Shown: positions 50,971 through 59,740, counted from the first letter of the stretch. The stretch: 64,000 nucleotides of DNA from Neobacillus sp. PS3-12 (GCF_030915385.1 NZ_CP133268.1:558001-622000), one strand, 5' to 3'. Notes: generated by a model from the letters alone, not told the origin. Numbers and translations: made by a program.

Positions 50971-52911
50971 TTATGGGAATGGGTGTGGATACGGATTTAA
51001 CTCTTCATAGGTTAAAGTGCGCTTTGTAAATCCAAGCTTCGAAGGAATAGTAAGAACCCGTTCAAGACCTCTTACACGAATTAAATGGTGACCAAAAGTC
51101 ATCGGCAGCATCCCAGGAATGATGACCTTTACACAAAATAATCCGTTCCGTTTTGTTTCGGGTGTGGTTTGATCAACTACAATAACATCGAGATTTAAGC
51201 GGCGAAACCTTTCCAAAAGCTCTTTTACTTCATCCTTTAAATCCTGGTACTTTGGCTGAGGCTTAAATTCGTCTGCGAAAGTTCGAATTGTATTTGTATC
51301 ATTTAATAAAAAATTGAGCCGCTCTTCAGCCTCTGGCAATCCATACAGCATTCCGTGATCTTCCATCGTCTCTACTTCATACGGATGATCCAGCATCCTT
51401 ACATATTTCGTTCGATTTTGTGCAAGTTTCTCGTCATGGCGATACATCATTCCTGCCAGTTCAAACATTGCACTTTTAATTGCATTAACAGGATCGGGAT
51501 TTGCCCCAGCAGCGCAAATCAGGTTTAATCCCTTTGTGCCTCTGTTTTTAGCAATTCCCCAAACACTTGGAATACCATGTTCCAATGTCGAATTATAGAA
51601 ATAAACATCATAGTTTGCTACCTCACGTAACCGCTCAACCATCAGCACTAATTCTTGGTCATTTGCAGAATAAAGATCAAGACGCGGCAGCTGGAGTCTG
51701 GCATACCAAGTCAGCAAAAATGAATCCCGTTCAACAACCTCCAAAATACCATGAAATATAGCTTCCTCGAGACTTCCTCCTAAGGCACATCCATTTGATG
51801 TTTCATATACAAAACCTTCTCGATCCCCAAGGCTGTAATAAGCGAGTAATTCAGGAACGAGAATAGGGCGGTTTTGTAATAAGGAAAAGCCCCATACCCA
51901 ATTCATTGGTTCTTCAGGATTAAAGGGCTTAAACGGAAAATGTGGGTTTCGATACATATTCTGTTCATGAATACCTACTGTCAGGGGATTAATCGCTGTT
52001 TTATTTACATTCTGATATGTTTCCCGAACAACACGCTTTTTCCCTCTTGGCCCAAGTCCACAATATCTTTCCAACCCCTCCAATATGGCTGTTACAGCGC
52101 TCATTTCGTAGGAATGAGTACGCCCTGCTGTTCCCTCATCTGCTCCAAACAAGGGCATATTTGCAATGATATCTGCAAAAGGCAGGGAGTTATCTCTGGT
52201 CATAAAGTTCATGATTCCTGAACGAAAATCTAGATAATCTTTACTTAGCACTTTTTTCAAATCATCAATCGAACGGCAGCGATAACTATCCTCCTTAATT
52301 TTCAGGCTAGATTCCAGCTTTATTGTTGCTAATTCAGGTGAATCGTCTGGCAAATTGCCACATACAGGACATAGTGGATCAGGTAGAAAAAAGTGTTTAG
52401 ATGTATCTAACGTTTTCAAATTTGTAATGTAGATATGCCCAGAAAATCCATCAGATTCACGATGAAAAAATCGCTGAACTTCCCTTTTAATCAATAAAGC
52501 CATCTGCATTAACCCAGTCTGCGATGCCCATGCATCAGGTATAGTAGTATTAACTAAGGAGAGTTTATTTTGAAGCTCCCACATTTCCCTTCTGTCTGGT
52601 CCTGCAATTAAACGTCTTAGATCAGCACAGGATGAACAACCAGGCTGATCTGGAAAAATAATCGGACCAGTGATTCCCTCGCCAAACGAAACAAAAGCAC
52701 GCAACCACGGCACTGCCGCAGTACGGAAAATCTTTTCCGCTTTATGATATAATCCTGGGTGCCAAGCATCATCCAAAACGAGGGCAAACTCCGTTTCTTT
52801 TGGAACTACTTCTAACTTTCTACAATGAATGACATTATATTTGGAAGACAAAAGCTCTTTGACATACTCAGCTAATAATCCAGTTCCTTCAATAAGAACA
52901 CTGCCGCCCAT
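50971..52911 (-). CDS. YcaO-type TOMM cyclodehydratase fused to an Ocin-ThiF-like leader-binding domain
   Basis: A 646-residue fusion. The N-terminal third resembles the ThiF/Ocin partner with CSSC and CPVC zinc cysteines; the C-terminal YcaO domain has EMSAVTAILEGLERYCG, SNGCALGGSLEEAIFHGILEVVERDSF (ATP-binding Glu residues), AAGANPDPVNAIKSAMFELA and ends with the diagnostic PxPxP tail NPYPHPFP. It uses ATP to convert Cys/Ser/Thr of the precursor into thiazoline or oxazoline. Its ATG shares a base with the TGA of the upstream gene (TGATG), so translation is coupled. The substrate is most likely the Cys-rich peptide at 54998-55342. Confidence 0.94.
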   Translation of the reverse strand: MGGSVLIEGTGLLAEYVKELLSSKYNVIHCRKLEVVPKETEFALVLDDAWHPGLYHKAEKIFRTAAVPWLRAFVSFGEGITGPIIFPDQPGCSSCADLRRLIAGPDRREMWELQNKLSLVNTTIPDAWASQTGLMQMALLIKREVQRFFHRESDGFSGHIYITNLKTLDTSKHFFLPDPLCPVCGNLPDDSPELATIKLESSLKIKEDSYRCRSIDDLKKVLSKDYLDFRSGIMNFMTRDNSLPFADIIANMPLFGADEGTAGRTHSYEMSAVTAILEGLERYCGLGPRGKKRVVRETYQNVNKTAINPLTVGIHEQNMYRNPHFPFKPFNPEEPMNWVWGFSLLQNRPILVPELLAYYSLGDREGFVYETSNGCALGGSLEEAIFHGILEVVERDSFLLTWYARLQLPRLDLYSANDQELVLMVERLREVANYDVYFYNSTLEHGIPSVWGIAKNRGTKGLNLICAAGANPDPVNAIKSAMFELAGMMYRHDEKLAQNRTKYVRMLDHPYEVETMEDHGMLYGLPEAEERLNFLLNDTNTIRTFADEFKPQPKYQDLKDEVKELLERFRRLNLDVIVVDQTTPETKRNGLFCVKVIIPGMLPMTFGHHLIRVRGLERVLTIPSKLGFTKRTLTYEELNPYPHPFP

Positions 52912-54836
52912 CAGGTTTCCCCCTCCTGGAGCTGAATGCCATAAACCCCTCCCAGTTCCTCTTTTAAAAATGGTTCAAAGGAAAGATCATAGACAACTAG
53001 TTGTTTCTTAGCCTGTTCAATTACCTGAACGGAGGAACGCAACAGCTCCAAATGCGTTATTTCTTCAAAAGAAGGGATCTCAAGCTTTGATTCGTTTAAT
53101 TTTAGAAAAACAGCTCCTTCAGGCATTTGCTGTGTACTCACTTTCACTTTGTTTTGTGCGTCTAAAAGGGCTTCCTTTAAAGCACTTCTTAAAGCCAAAG
53201 TAATATTTAAGCCAGCTTTGGTGTAGAGCCTTCCCTTTGACCTTATCCAAATAACAGGGAATCCGTGCAAATCCTCTTCCATTCCTATAGACGGTACGCC
53301 ATTTAATGTGGTAAGAGCATGGAAATAAAAGCGGCATCTGCGGTCTTCAATCCTTCCCATTTTCAAACGATAGCTGATGCTCGATTTTTTGTCCTTTCTG
53401 TTTCTTAAACGCTCATCTAAATAGGACTGCAGTCCCCGGCATATGGCCTCCCCGACCGTTTCTCCTGCACCAATCCCAAGGAAGCCTTCAGGTATTTCCG
53501 ATGCACGATCCATCCACCTCGTTACATACATTTCAATTCCCGTCAGACCAGCTTCCCTTTGGGCCTCTTGATGTGTAAATCCTCCACAGATTGCTTCTTG
53601 CAGTAATTCAGCAGGACCTTCTGACAAAGGATCAACTGTTTGAACAAAGCATTGTGAAAGCGGCAGTTGTGAAAGATTCCTTTCCTCCCATGAATGAAAA
53701 ATGCCTATTGTATCTGATGTTAGCAAAGTAAAATACTCCAGAATGTTAGGTGGAGGTTCGTTTCGTTTTAATTCTTTATCCAGTATATCTTCCAAATCTT
53801 CAACCAATTTCAACGAAATATCCTTTTTAGCAGGTTCTGGGTGAGTGATAAAACCCTGCCACCCGCCTTCCAGCGTTTCAAGATTAAGTAAGTAGATTTG
53901 ATTGCATTGATTATGATCGGCTACACCAGTTACTCTTTTGAAAAATTCAAACACTGCCACATTCACTAACATCGAAGCAGCTGTGGAGGAAAGTTTTTGA
54001 TGCTGCTCATATTGTTTTACAGCAGAACGGTGGAGGCGTCGCCAAGCAGATTCAAAGCAGCCTTTTTCTTCAGGAATGACAAGTGGTCCGGCCAAGCCAA
54101 CATGTTCTAAACAAATTGCTGGGATAAATGCCTTCCCTTCTTGTTTACACAATCTATTTATTACCTTCAGCTGTTCAATGTTGCAGTCCTCTGCGGCGTA
54201 TAACACCCAATCAAATGGAAGGATCTTTTCCCGCCAAAACTCTTCCATCGGTTCTTCTTGGAAAGGACCTTCAATTATTCTAACCACTAAATTGGTGCCC
54301 TGGACGTTTTTTACTAACCTCAGTAATTGCTCTTGACTGGTTGGATCAGACTCTATTACCATAACTTCACATTGCGAAATACCAGATTCCAATAATGAAG
54401 AAACCAGCGAGTTTACGATACTACCAGCTCCAATGACCAGAGGTTTTGTCTGTCGATACTGCTGAAAACGGAAGGCAGCAGAGTCGGTGAAACTCTCAAT
54501 AAATTCGATTTGGCTGGCATACTTATCAAGAATGTCTTTATCTAGGTGATGTGGCTGGTCCAGACTTAAGTCTCTGACAAATCCATTTTCAACTAATAAT
54601 TCACTAATTTCATATACTCTTTCTTGATATGGGATGGTTAATCCTTGAGTCAAATCACCTAATGTCTGGTCCCCGTTTAACATCGGCAAGAGTTTCTCAA
54701 TCCATTGGTAGATGGTCTGGCCCTCCAAACGGAAGGAGTTTACGTTGTTTCTGAAATACACTCCTCCCTTTAAATCAGGAACAAAGAATGTATCTCTTTT
54801 TACTTTTAATCGTGAAGTTGAGTTTAGCGCTGTCAT
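52911..54836 (-). CDS. Thiazole-containing bacteriocin maturation protein (ocin ThiF-like)
   Basis: A 641-residue protein of the putative thiazole-containing bacteriocin maturation family. It begins with a short PqqD-like leader-binding segment (DTFFVPDLKGGVYFRNNVNSF), then an E1/ThiF-like Rossmann part (PLVIGAGSIVNSLVSSLLESG), a central linker, and a C-terminal region with EIPEGFLGIGAGETVGEAICRGL and HGFPVIWIRSKGR similar to part of YcaO. It should recruit the precursor and activate the cyclodehydratase. No ATP-binding Mg residues could be confirmed. It follows the precursor gene after a 161-base gap with a hairpin, and overlaps the YcaO gene. Confidence 0.9.
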   Translation of the reverse strand: MTALNSTSRLKVKRDTFFVPDLKGGVYFRNNVNSFRLEGQTIYQWIEKLLPMLNGDQTLGDLTQGLTIPYQERVYEISELLVENGFVRDLSLDQPHHLDKDILDKYASQIEFIESFTDSAAFRFQQYRQTKPLVIGAGSIVNSLVSSLLESGISQCEVMVIESDPTSQEQLLRLVKNVQGTNLVVRIIEGPFQEEPMEEFWREKILPFDWVLYAAEDCNIEQLKVINRLCKQEGKAFIPAICLEHVGLAGPLVIPEEKGCFESAWRRLHRSAVKQYEQHQKLSSTAASMLVNVAVFEFFKRVTGVADHNQCNQIYLLNLETLEGGWQGFITHPEPAKKDISLKLVEDLEDILDKELKRNEPPPNILEYFTLLTSDTIGIFHSWEERNLSQLPLSQCFVQTVDPLSEGPAELLQEAICGGFTHQEAQREAGLTGIEMYVTRWMDRASEIPEGFLGIGAGETVGEAICRGLQSYLDERLRNRKDKKSSISYRLKMGRIEDRRCRFYFHALTTLNGVPSIGMEEDLHGFPVIWIRSKGRLYTKAGLNITLALRSALKEALLDAQNKVKVSTQQMPEGAVFLKLNESKLEIPSFEEITHLELLRSSVQVIEQAKKQLVVYDLSFEPFLKEELGGVYGIQLQEGET

Positions 54837-54957
54837 TCAATTCCTCCTAACAAATTGTCCTATTTAACTACTAACATTGTATGTGAAAATCTTTGTCCAA
54901 TATGATTAAAAGAAGTTGTTTGTTTATTTAGACGGACAATGCAGCTTTTCGCATGAA

Positions 54958-54990
54958 AAATACCCCTGCAGACTTGCCGCAGGGGTATTT
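54958..54990 (-). terminator. Intercistronic hairpin between TOMM precursor and maturation genes
   Basis: AAATACCCCTGC and GCAGGGGTATTT are perfect 12-base arms (54958-54969, 54979-54990) with a nine-base loop, and the minus strand continues with TTTTTCATG. It follows the precursor stop by eight bases and should let only part of the transcription continue into the enzyme genes. Confidence 0.75.
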
Positions 54991-54997
54991 CCTTATT

Positions 54998-55342
54998 TTA
55001 TACGATCACGACACCGCCGCCATAGTAACAATTATAACAGCTATAACAGCCGCCACAGCCACCACAGCCACCACAGCCACCACAGCCGCCTGCAGCTAAA
55101 CCTAATCCTAAACCTAAAGGAAAGCCTAAGCCGCCGAAACATCGGCCGAAGCCGCCACATCGACCAAAGCCACCGCAGCGGCCAAAACCACCGCAGCGAC
55201 CAAAACCTCCGCAGCCGCCACAACGTCCACAGCGCCGAGGGTCGTCTAATGTTTGCAGACTCATCGGATCCATTGGAACAAGCTCACCGGCTTGATAGTG
55301 ATCCATCCCTAACATTTGTAAATCATTTTGAAAATTTTGCAT
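54998..55342 (-). CDS. Heterocycloanthracin/sonorensin-type TOMM precursor peptide
   Basis: A 114-residue peptide with a leader (MQNFQNDLQMLGMDHYQAGE) of the heterocycloanthracin type and a core dominated by Cys and Gly. From about residue 38 the core has CGRCGGCGGFG, then four tandem RCGGFG units, a hydrophobic joint (FPLGLGLGLAAGG), four further CGG units (GGCGGCGGCGGCGGC) and a Tyr-rich end CYSCYNCYYGGG. I count 14 Cys and one Ser in the core, all potential azole sites. GGGGAGG before the ATG is optimal. It is first in the operon with its modification enzymes. An antibacterial product is expected from the family; activity is unknown. Confidence 0.92.
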   Translation of the reverse strand: MQNFQNDLQMLGMDHYQAGELVPMDPMSLQTLDDPRRCGRCGGCGGFGRCGGFGRCGGFGRCGGFGRCFGGLGFPLGLGLGLAAGGCGGCGGCGGCGGCYSCYNCYYGGGVVIV

Positions 55343-55625
55343 GTCTACCTCCCCATTAATTTTCTAACTAATATAACCCCACACCCGAGGGGAGAGAAGT
55401 ACGAAGGTAATCTGTTTGAACTCAGGAACCCCTTGATACCACATGTACTCTCTTCACCAAAATATGATTAGGATTAGGTCCTTGTTACTGAAACAGATGC
55501 CTATTTCTTGATGAAGCAAAAGACCTTTCTTATTTTTGAAATAAACGTAACAATTTTTTTATCTCTATTACGCTAGTTTTCGATTATAATATTCATAAAG
55601 AATAAATATTAGGAGAATTGTAGAA
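55343..55625. other. Promoter region of the TOMM operon and divergent lysozyme-like gene
   Basis: A 283-base region with stretches of moderate G+C content (55380-55440) before the TOMM precursor. Parts GAGAGAAGTAC and GTACTCTCTTC form a rough dyad about 50 bases apart. I see no certain promoter or operator. Confidence 0.3.
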
Positions 55626-56285
55626 GTGAAAAAACGAAGAAGGAAAAATGCTATTTCCAGCTTCGTCGTGTTTTTACTGCTTTTAGGTACATTTTTTGCC
55701 ATCATATCCCTTTCCAATATGCAAAACCATACTCCTCTGGTAAAAAAAGATCCGTTTACAGACGTAAAAAAGTATCGTACAACCATCTATAACGAGTTAG
55801 CGAAAAACCATTTAGAAAATTACACAACCGTTTTAGTTGCGTTAATGCAGCAGGAAAGTCATGGAAGAGGCGGCGACCCAATGCAGGCTTCCGAATCAGC
55901 AGGACTCCCGCGCAATTCCATTAAAGACCCATACCAAAGCATTCAGCTTGGTGTTAAACAGTTTCAGCGGGTCCTAACTTATGGGCAACAAAAAAATGTC
56001 GATTTTGCCACAATCATACAGGCTTACAATATGGGCAAAGGGTATATTGACTATATCGCAGAGCACGGCGGCAAACATAATGAAGAGTTAGCTAAAAATT
56101 TTTCTCTTATCCAAGTACAAAAAGCACCTAATCTTTACACCTGTGGAGGAAATAAAAACAATTTCCGTTACCCCTACTGTTATGGTGACTTCACATATAG
56201 TTCGAAGGTATCGAAAAATATACAATTATTAACTGTCAGCCAGCAAGTGGCTGATAATAAAAAAACAACCGAGCAATCCTTCTAG
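55626..56285 (+). CDS. Lysozyme-like / lytic transglycosylase-fold membrane protein
   Basis: A 219-residue protein with an N-terminal anchor (basic KKRRRKN, then about residues 11-30 hydrophobic) and an extracellular lysozyme-like domain. VLVALMQQESHGRGGDPMQASES contains the catalytic Glu of the CwlT/Tn916 Orf14 class, followed by DPYQSIQLGVKQF and IQAYNMGKGYIDYI. It cleaves muramic acid bonds. Begins at GTG 55626 with AGGAG ten bases ahead. It is divergent from the TOMM operon, so association is positional only; a role in product release is a speculation. Confidence 0.87.
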   Translation: MKKRRRKNAISSFVVFLLLLGTFFAIISLSNMQNHTPLVKKDPFTDVKKYRTTIYNELAKNHLENYTTVLVALMQQESHGRGGDPMQASESAGLPRNSIKDPYQSIQLGVKQFQRVLTYGQQKNVDFATIIQAYNMGKGYIDYIAEHGGKHNEELAKNFSLIQVQKAPNLYTCGGNKNNFRYPYCYGDFTYSSKVSKNIQLLTVSQQVADNKKTTEQSF

Positions 56286-56303
56286 GATCCATCGGTTGTT
56301 TTT
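56261..56303. terminator. Terminator after the lysozyme-like gene
   Basis: AAAAACAACCGA and TCGGTTGTTTTT are perfect 12-base arms; the left arm starts within the last codons of the gene. A T run follows on the plus strand and an A/T-rich run on the minus. Confidence 0.82.
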
Positions 56304-56322
56304 CGTTAGATTACATTTTTAA

Positions 56323-58164
56323 CTATTCCCTTAAATGAAATGGAACAGTCGAAATAACCACATTTTTTCGTGATATAAGAAAAGCACGTATAAGCAAGCT
56401 TGTTTGGTTATGAAGAATATTTTGCCATCTTTTTCTAGGAATAAACTGCGGAATCATAACAGTAACATTATAATTTGATTCACTGGCCTTGTGCTCCACT
56501 GTATCAATAAATTTCATTAATGGATGAATAATACTCCGGTAATAGGACTGTAACGTGACTAGTCGAACATCCGGCTGCCACTTTTTCCACTTTTCTTCAA
56601 ATACTTTCTCATCTTCCCTTTCAAATGCTACGTAAACTGCAATAATTTGATCAGGTCTCAATGACTTTGCATAATTCAACGAGTTTTCTACAACATGCGT
56701 CATCCCAGCAACAGGCACGATGATAATATTTCCCTGTATTGGTTTAAGTTGTTCACAATTTGCTAAGCTTAGCTGTTTTCCAACTTTTATATAATGTCTT
56801 TTTATTCTGTGGAAAACTAACACAAGTATTGGTAAAAAGATCAGTACCGGCCACACTTGCGTAAACTTCGTGATAAAGAACATCATCATAACAGTACCGC
56901 TAATAATAGCTCCAATCAAATTCGTGATAAGTTTGGCCACCCAGCCGGGCGGTTTTTCCCTGATCCATTTTAGGAACATTCCTGTCTGTGCCAATGTAAA
57001 TGGAATAAATACACCTACTGCATATAGGGGAATTAAACTTTCTGTTTTTCCTTTAAAACCAATGATCAATAGGATGGAAGCTACTGCAAGAGCAATAATT
57101 CCGTTTGAATATCCCAATCGGTCCCCCCGAATGGTAAACATCCGAGCAATGTACTTATCTTTTGCAAGATTCACTGCAAGCATTGGAAAAGCAGAGAACC
57201 CCGTATTTGCAGCAAGAACTAAAATTAATGCTGTAGTGCCTTGGATAAAGAAATAAACAAAGTTTCTTCCAAATGTTTCCCTAGCAATTTGCGAAACGAC
57301 TGTTTCAGTTGCCTTCGGTGCAACTCCATAATAGTACGCTAAATAAACAATTCCAACAAATAGTACGGCTAATAATCCGCCCATTGCTATTAAGGTTTTT
57401 GCTGCGTTTACAGGTTCAGGTTTTTTGAAATTTGGAATCGCATTTGAGATTGCTTCAACACCTGTCAAGGCCGAGCATCCAGAGGCAAATGCCTTAAGTA
57501 GTAAAAATAACCCAATTCCTGCAACAGGGGTTCCAAGAGCCGAATGATGGTTTGCTGGAACATGCCCGGTTAAAATATGATAAAGGCCAACGCCAAATAA
57601 AATGAATAATGCCAAAACAAATAAATAAACTGGATACGCTAAAATTGTAGCTGATTCTGTTAGTCCTCTTAAATTTAATAAGGTAATAACTACAACAAGG
57701 CAGCAGGCAATTATTACATTATAGTGAAGTAAGCTAGGAAATGCAGATGTAAGGGCATCGGTTCCCGAAGAGACACTAACCGCTACGGTTAAAATATAAT
57801 CGACAAGTAAAGATCCTCCCGCAACTAGCCCTGGGTTTTCGCCTAGGTTTTCTTTTGAAACGACATATGCTCCGCCACCATGCGGATATGCAAAAATAAC
57901 CTGCCGATATGATAAGATAAGAGCAGCCAACAAGATTAAGACGCCAACTGCAATCGGTATAGAGTACCAAAATGCGATCGTACTGACTGTCGCTAAAACA
58001 ATCAAAACCTGCTCAGGACCATATGCCACTGATGATAAAGCATCAGACGAGAGCACCGCTAAAGCTTTTGTTTTGCTAAGCCTCTGTTCACCTAATTCTT
58101 TTGATTTTAAGGGCCTTCCGATTAAAACTCTTTTAACTGCTGATAACACCCATTCCACCACCAA
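56323..58164 (-). CDS. kimA: KimA, c-di-AMP-regulated high-affinity potassium importer
   Basis: A 613-residue APC-fold transporter nearly identical in layout to B. subtilis KimA (YdaO): KALAVLSSDALSSVAYGPEQ, YPHGGGAYVVSKENLGENPGLV, SGCSALTGVEAISNAIPNF and TLAQTGMFLKWIREKPPGW, twelve helices, and a cytoplasmic C-terminal USP-like domain (GNIIIVPVAGMTHVVENSL). It imports K+ with H+ when c-di-AMP is low. The leader at 58345-58490 is a ydaO-type riboswitch with a terminator. Start codon is uncertain: TTG at 58164, or GTG codons just after, with no clear ribosome binding site. Confidence 0.95.
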   Translation of the reverse strand: MVVEWVLSAVKRVLIGRPLKSKELGEQRLSKTKALAVLSSDALSSVAYGPEQVLIVLATVSTIAFWYSIPIAVGVLILLAALILSYRQVIFAYPHGGGAYVVSKENLGENPGLVAGGSLLVDYILTVAVSVSSGTDALTSAFPSLLHYNVIIACCLVVVITLLNLRGLTESATILAYPVYLFVLALFILFGVGLYHILTGHVPANHHSALGTPVAGIGLFLLLKAFASGCSALTGVEAISNAIPNFKKPEPVNAAKTLIAMGGLLAVLFVGIVYLAYYYGVAPKATETVVSQIARETFGRNFVYFFIQGTTALILVLAANTGFSAFPMLAVNLAKDKYIARMFTIRGDRLGYSNGIIALAVASILLIIGFKGKTESLIPLYAVGVFIPFTLAQTGMFLKWIREKPPGWVAKLITNLIGAIISGTVMMMFFITKFTQVWPVLIFLPILVLVFHRIKRHYIKVGKQLSLANCEQLKPIQGNIIIVPVAGMTHVVENSLNYAKSLRPDQIIAVYVAFEREDEKVFEEKWKKWQPDVRLVTLQSYYRSIIHPLMKFIDTVEHKASESNYNVTVMIPQFIPRKRWQNILHNQTSLLIRAFLISRKNVVISTVPFHLRE

Positions 58165-58283
58165 TAAATAGCTTTAAAAATACAAATGTAAAGTACTGAT
58201 ACAAACTTGATAATGTTTAGCTTGCCCCATTTCTAAAAAGAAAGTCACTAATAGAATATAGACATATTGTTAACGTGAACAAT

Positions 58284-58322
58284 AAAAAAGCCACAAGGCA
58301 AAGAGAATAGCCCTGTGACTTT
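58284..58322 (-). terminator. Terminator of the c-di-AMP riboswitch expression platform
   Basis: On the minus strand AGTCACAGGGC pairs with GCCTTGTGGCT, an imperfect stem, and is followed by six T. It stands between the aptamer and kimA and would stop transcription at high c-di-AMP. Confidence 0.8.
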
Positions 58323-58344
58323 TATTAAGCAGCCTCAGTTGCTC

Positions 58345-58490
58345 CACCTTCCTCTCTTAAAACGCTGACGAGGTTAGCTGTCGGGTTAGGGACAAAAGAG
58401 TATCCCTTCCTAATTTATAAATAGGATTCACCCCTAGTGATTCAGAACACCAAAACATGGGTCCCCCGTTCCCTATGGATTAAGCGATAA
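58345..58490 (-). ncRNA. ydaO/yuaA-type c-di-AMP riboswitch
   Basis: On the minus strand the conserved segments appear in order: CGCTTAATCCATAGGGAACG, GGGGGACCCAT, GGGGTGAATCC, AGGAAGGGATACTCTTTTGT, CCCTAACCCGACAGCTAACC and GTCAGCG then GAGAGGAAGGTGGAGC. These are the hallmark blocks of the ydaO aptamer, which binds two c-di-AMP molecules. It leads into a terminator and the kimA gene, the standard arrangement for potassium control. Confidence 0.95.
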
Positions 58491-58700
58491 AGAAATATGA
58501 AACTGTTGTTAATATTACTGCTAAATTCCTTTTATGTAAATAAAAAAATTATCTTTATTACATAAATGTTTCAAAAAATTCAAAGAAATTTCTGTTTATT
58601 CCATCTTTTTTTTTTGAAATCGTTTATAATAATAGTATGATATTCGAATTTTTGTGCAAACTATTCTTTGAAAAGCCTCAATAAAAAGGAGGATAAAGTT

Positions 58701-58826
58701 ATGTTCAAAGAAAATAACCCTTTATTATCAGATGAGTTTTTAGATGAAATTGCTAAAGAAATCAACTTGCAATTTGGAAATCAGGGACAAAGCGATGAGG
58801 TTCCAAATAATGAGTCCTCAATTTAA
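58701..58826 (+). CDS. Small acidic protein of unknown function
   Basis: A 41-residue protein, MFKENNPLLSDEFLDEIAKE then INLQFGNQGQSDEVPNNESSI. AAAAAGGAGG before the ATG is a textbook Shine-Dalgarno and a terminator follows directly. Very similar short ORFs are found in Bacillus genomes and are sometimes misnamed bacitracin transporter proteins. The sequence suggests one amphipathic helix and an acidic tail. Function unknown. Confidence 0.7.
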   Translation: MFKENNPLLSDEFLDEIAKEINLQFGNQGQSDEVPNNESSI

Positions 58827-58831
58827 TCAAG

Positions 58832-58857
58832 CTTACCGCGGTCGGTAAGTCTTTTTT
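58832..58857 (+). terminator. Terminator after the small acidic gene
   Basis: CTTACCG and CGGTAAG (58832-58838, 58843-58849) with a four-base loop, then TCTTTTTT. Confidence 0.82.
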
Positions 58858-58893
58858 AAACTTCCCCTTTTTATCTTGTCTTAACCTTTAAAT

Positions 58894-59478
58894 TCAGTTT
58901 TCATTTTGTCCGCTTGAAATATCTTTTTGGTCATCATTAAGCATATTCAGATCTTTTTGTTCAGACTCTCTGATTATCTTGTCACTTTTGGGTTCTAGGT
59001 AGAAGGTAATTGGGCAATGTTCATTTTCCGCAATCATTTTCCTTAACTTGAATGCCCTGTGTAACTTTGTTTTAAAACTTGCTATGGTGCAATCAACAAT
59101 AATTGAATGCCCATGACTCAATAATACCTTTGTTTTGTTTTTTCCAAGACCCTTAGCTCCTTTAACATGGATTAATGAAAACCAAACACAATCGGGCCTT
59201 TTGGGAGATTTACTTGGGAAAAGATATAATCCAACCTGTGAATTCATTTTTATTGGACACATATTCATATTTCCTAAGTTTGCTTTCGCATGATCCAGTG
59301 CTCCCCTCAGTGTTGTACCCATTTTTTTTAGAGAATTATTCAGAATTTGTTCCGCTGTATTATTAACTCGAAAAGTCTTTCCAGTCTCAATGACCAAAGT
59401 TTGTAATTGACCATGATGTCCATGTATACCTGTTAAAAGGATTGTATTTTCATTTATAAAGTAATTTTTTAATAACAT
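58894..59478 (-). CDS. comK: ComK, competence transcription factor
   Basis: A 194-residue protein with the ComK signature: an N-terminal beta domain (ENTILLTGIHGHHG), then GLYLFPSKSPKRPDCVWFSLIHV and the C-terminal KVLLSHGHSIIVDCTIASFKTKLHRAFKLRKM. ComK activates DNA uptake genes in the competent state. GGGGGAAAA before the ATG is the ribosome binding site. The acidic C-terminal tail (ESEQKDLNMLNDDQKD) fits regulated degradation by MecA/ClpCP. The region to 59736 upstream has A+T-rich spacers but I found no certain ComK box. Confidence 0.88.
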   Translation of the reverse strand: MLLKNYFINENTILLTGIHGHHGQLQTLVIETGKTFRVNNTAEQILNNSLKKMGTTLRGALDHAKANLGNMNMCPIKMNSQVGLYLFPSKSPKRPDCVWFSLIHVKGAKGLGKNKTKVLLSHGHSIIVDCTIASFKTKLHRAFKLRKMIAENEHCPITFYLEPKSDKIIRESEQKDLNMLNDDQKDISSGQNEN

Positions 59479-59740
59479 TGCAAACTTTTCCCCCTAAGAA
59501 ATTACAGGCTTAGTCTTTAGCTGTCAAAAGTACATCTATGTACTATAAATGATTCCAGCACGCCAGTGACAATTATATCTATGATAACCTTTTTTTCTTC
59601 CGTCCTCTATTATAAAACTTTTCAAAATATTGTAAACACCATTTTAATATTTTAAGAGAATATCAATATATGTAGTATTTTGATAAATAATGTCGAATCA
59701 TTCGATTTTTATTTTTCTTGTATAATTTTAGAACACAAAA

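Noticed and set aside
54916..55359. 147-codon His/Ser-rich plus-strand frame opposite the TOMM precursor
   Set aside because: Composition is the mirror of the Gly/Cys codons of the precursor; no ribosome binding site, and the minus strand has the leader peptide and operon context.
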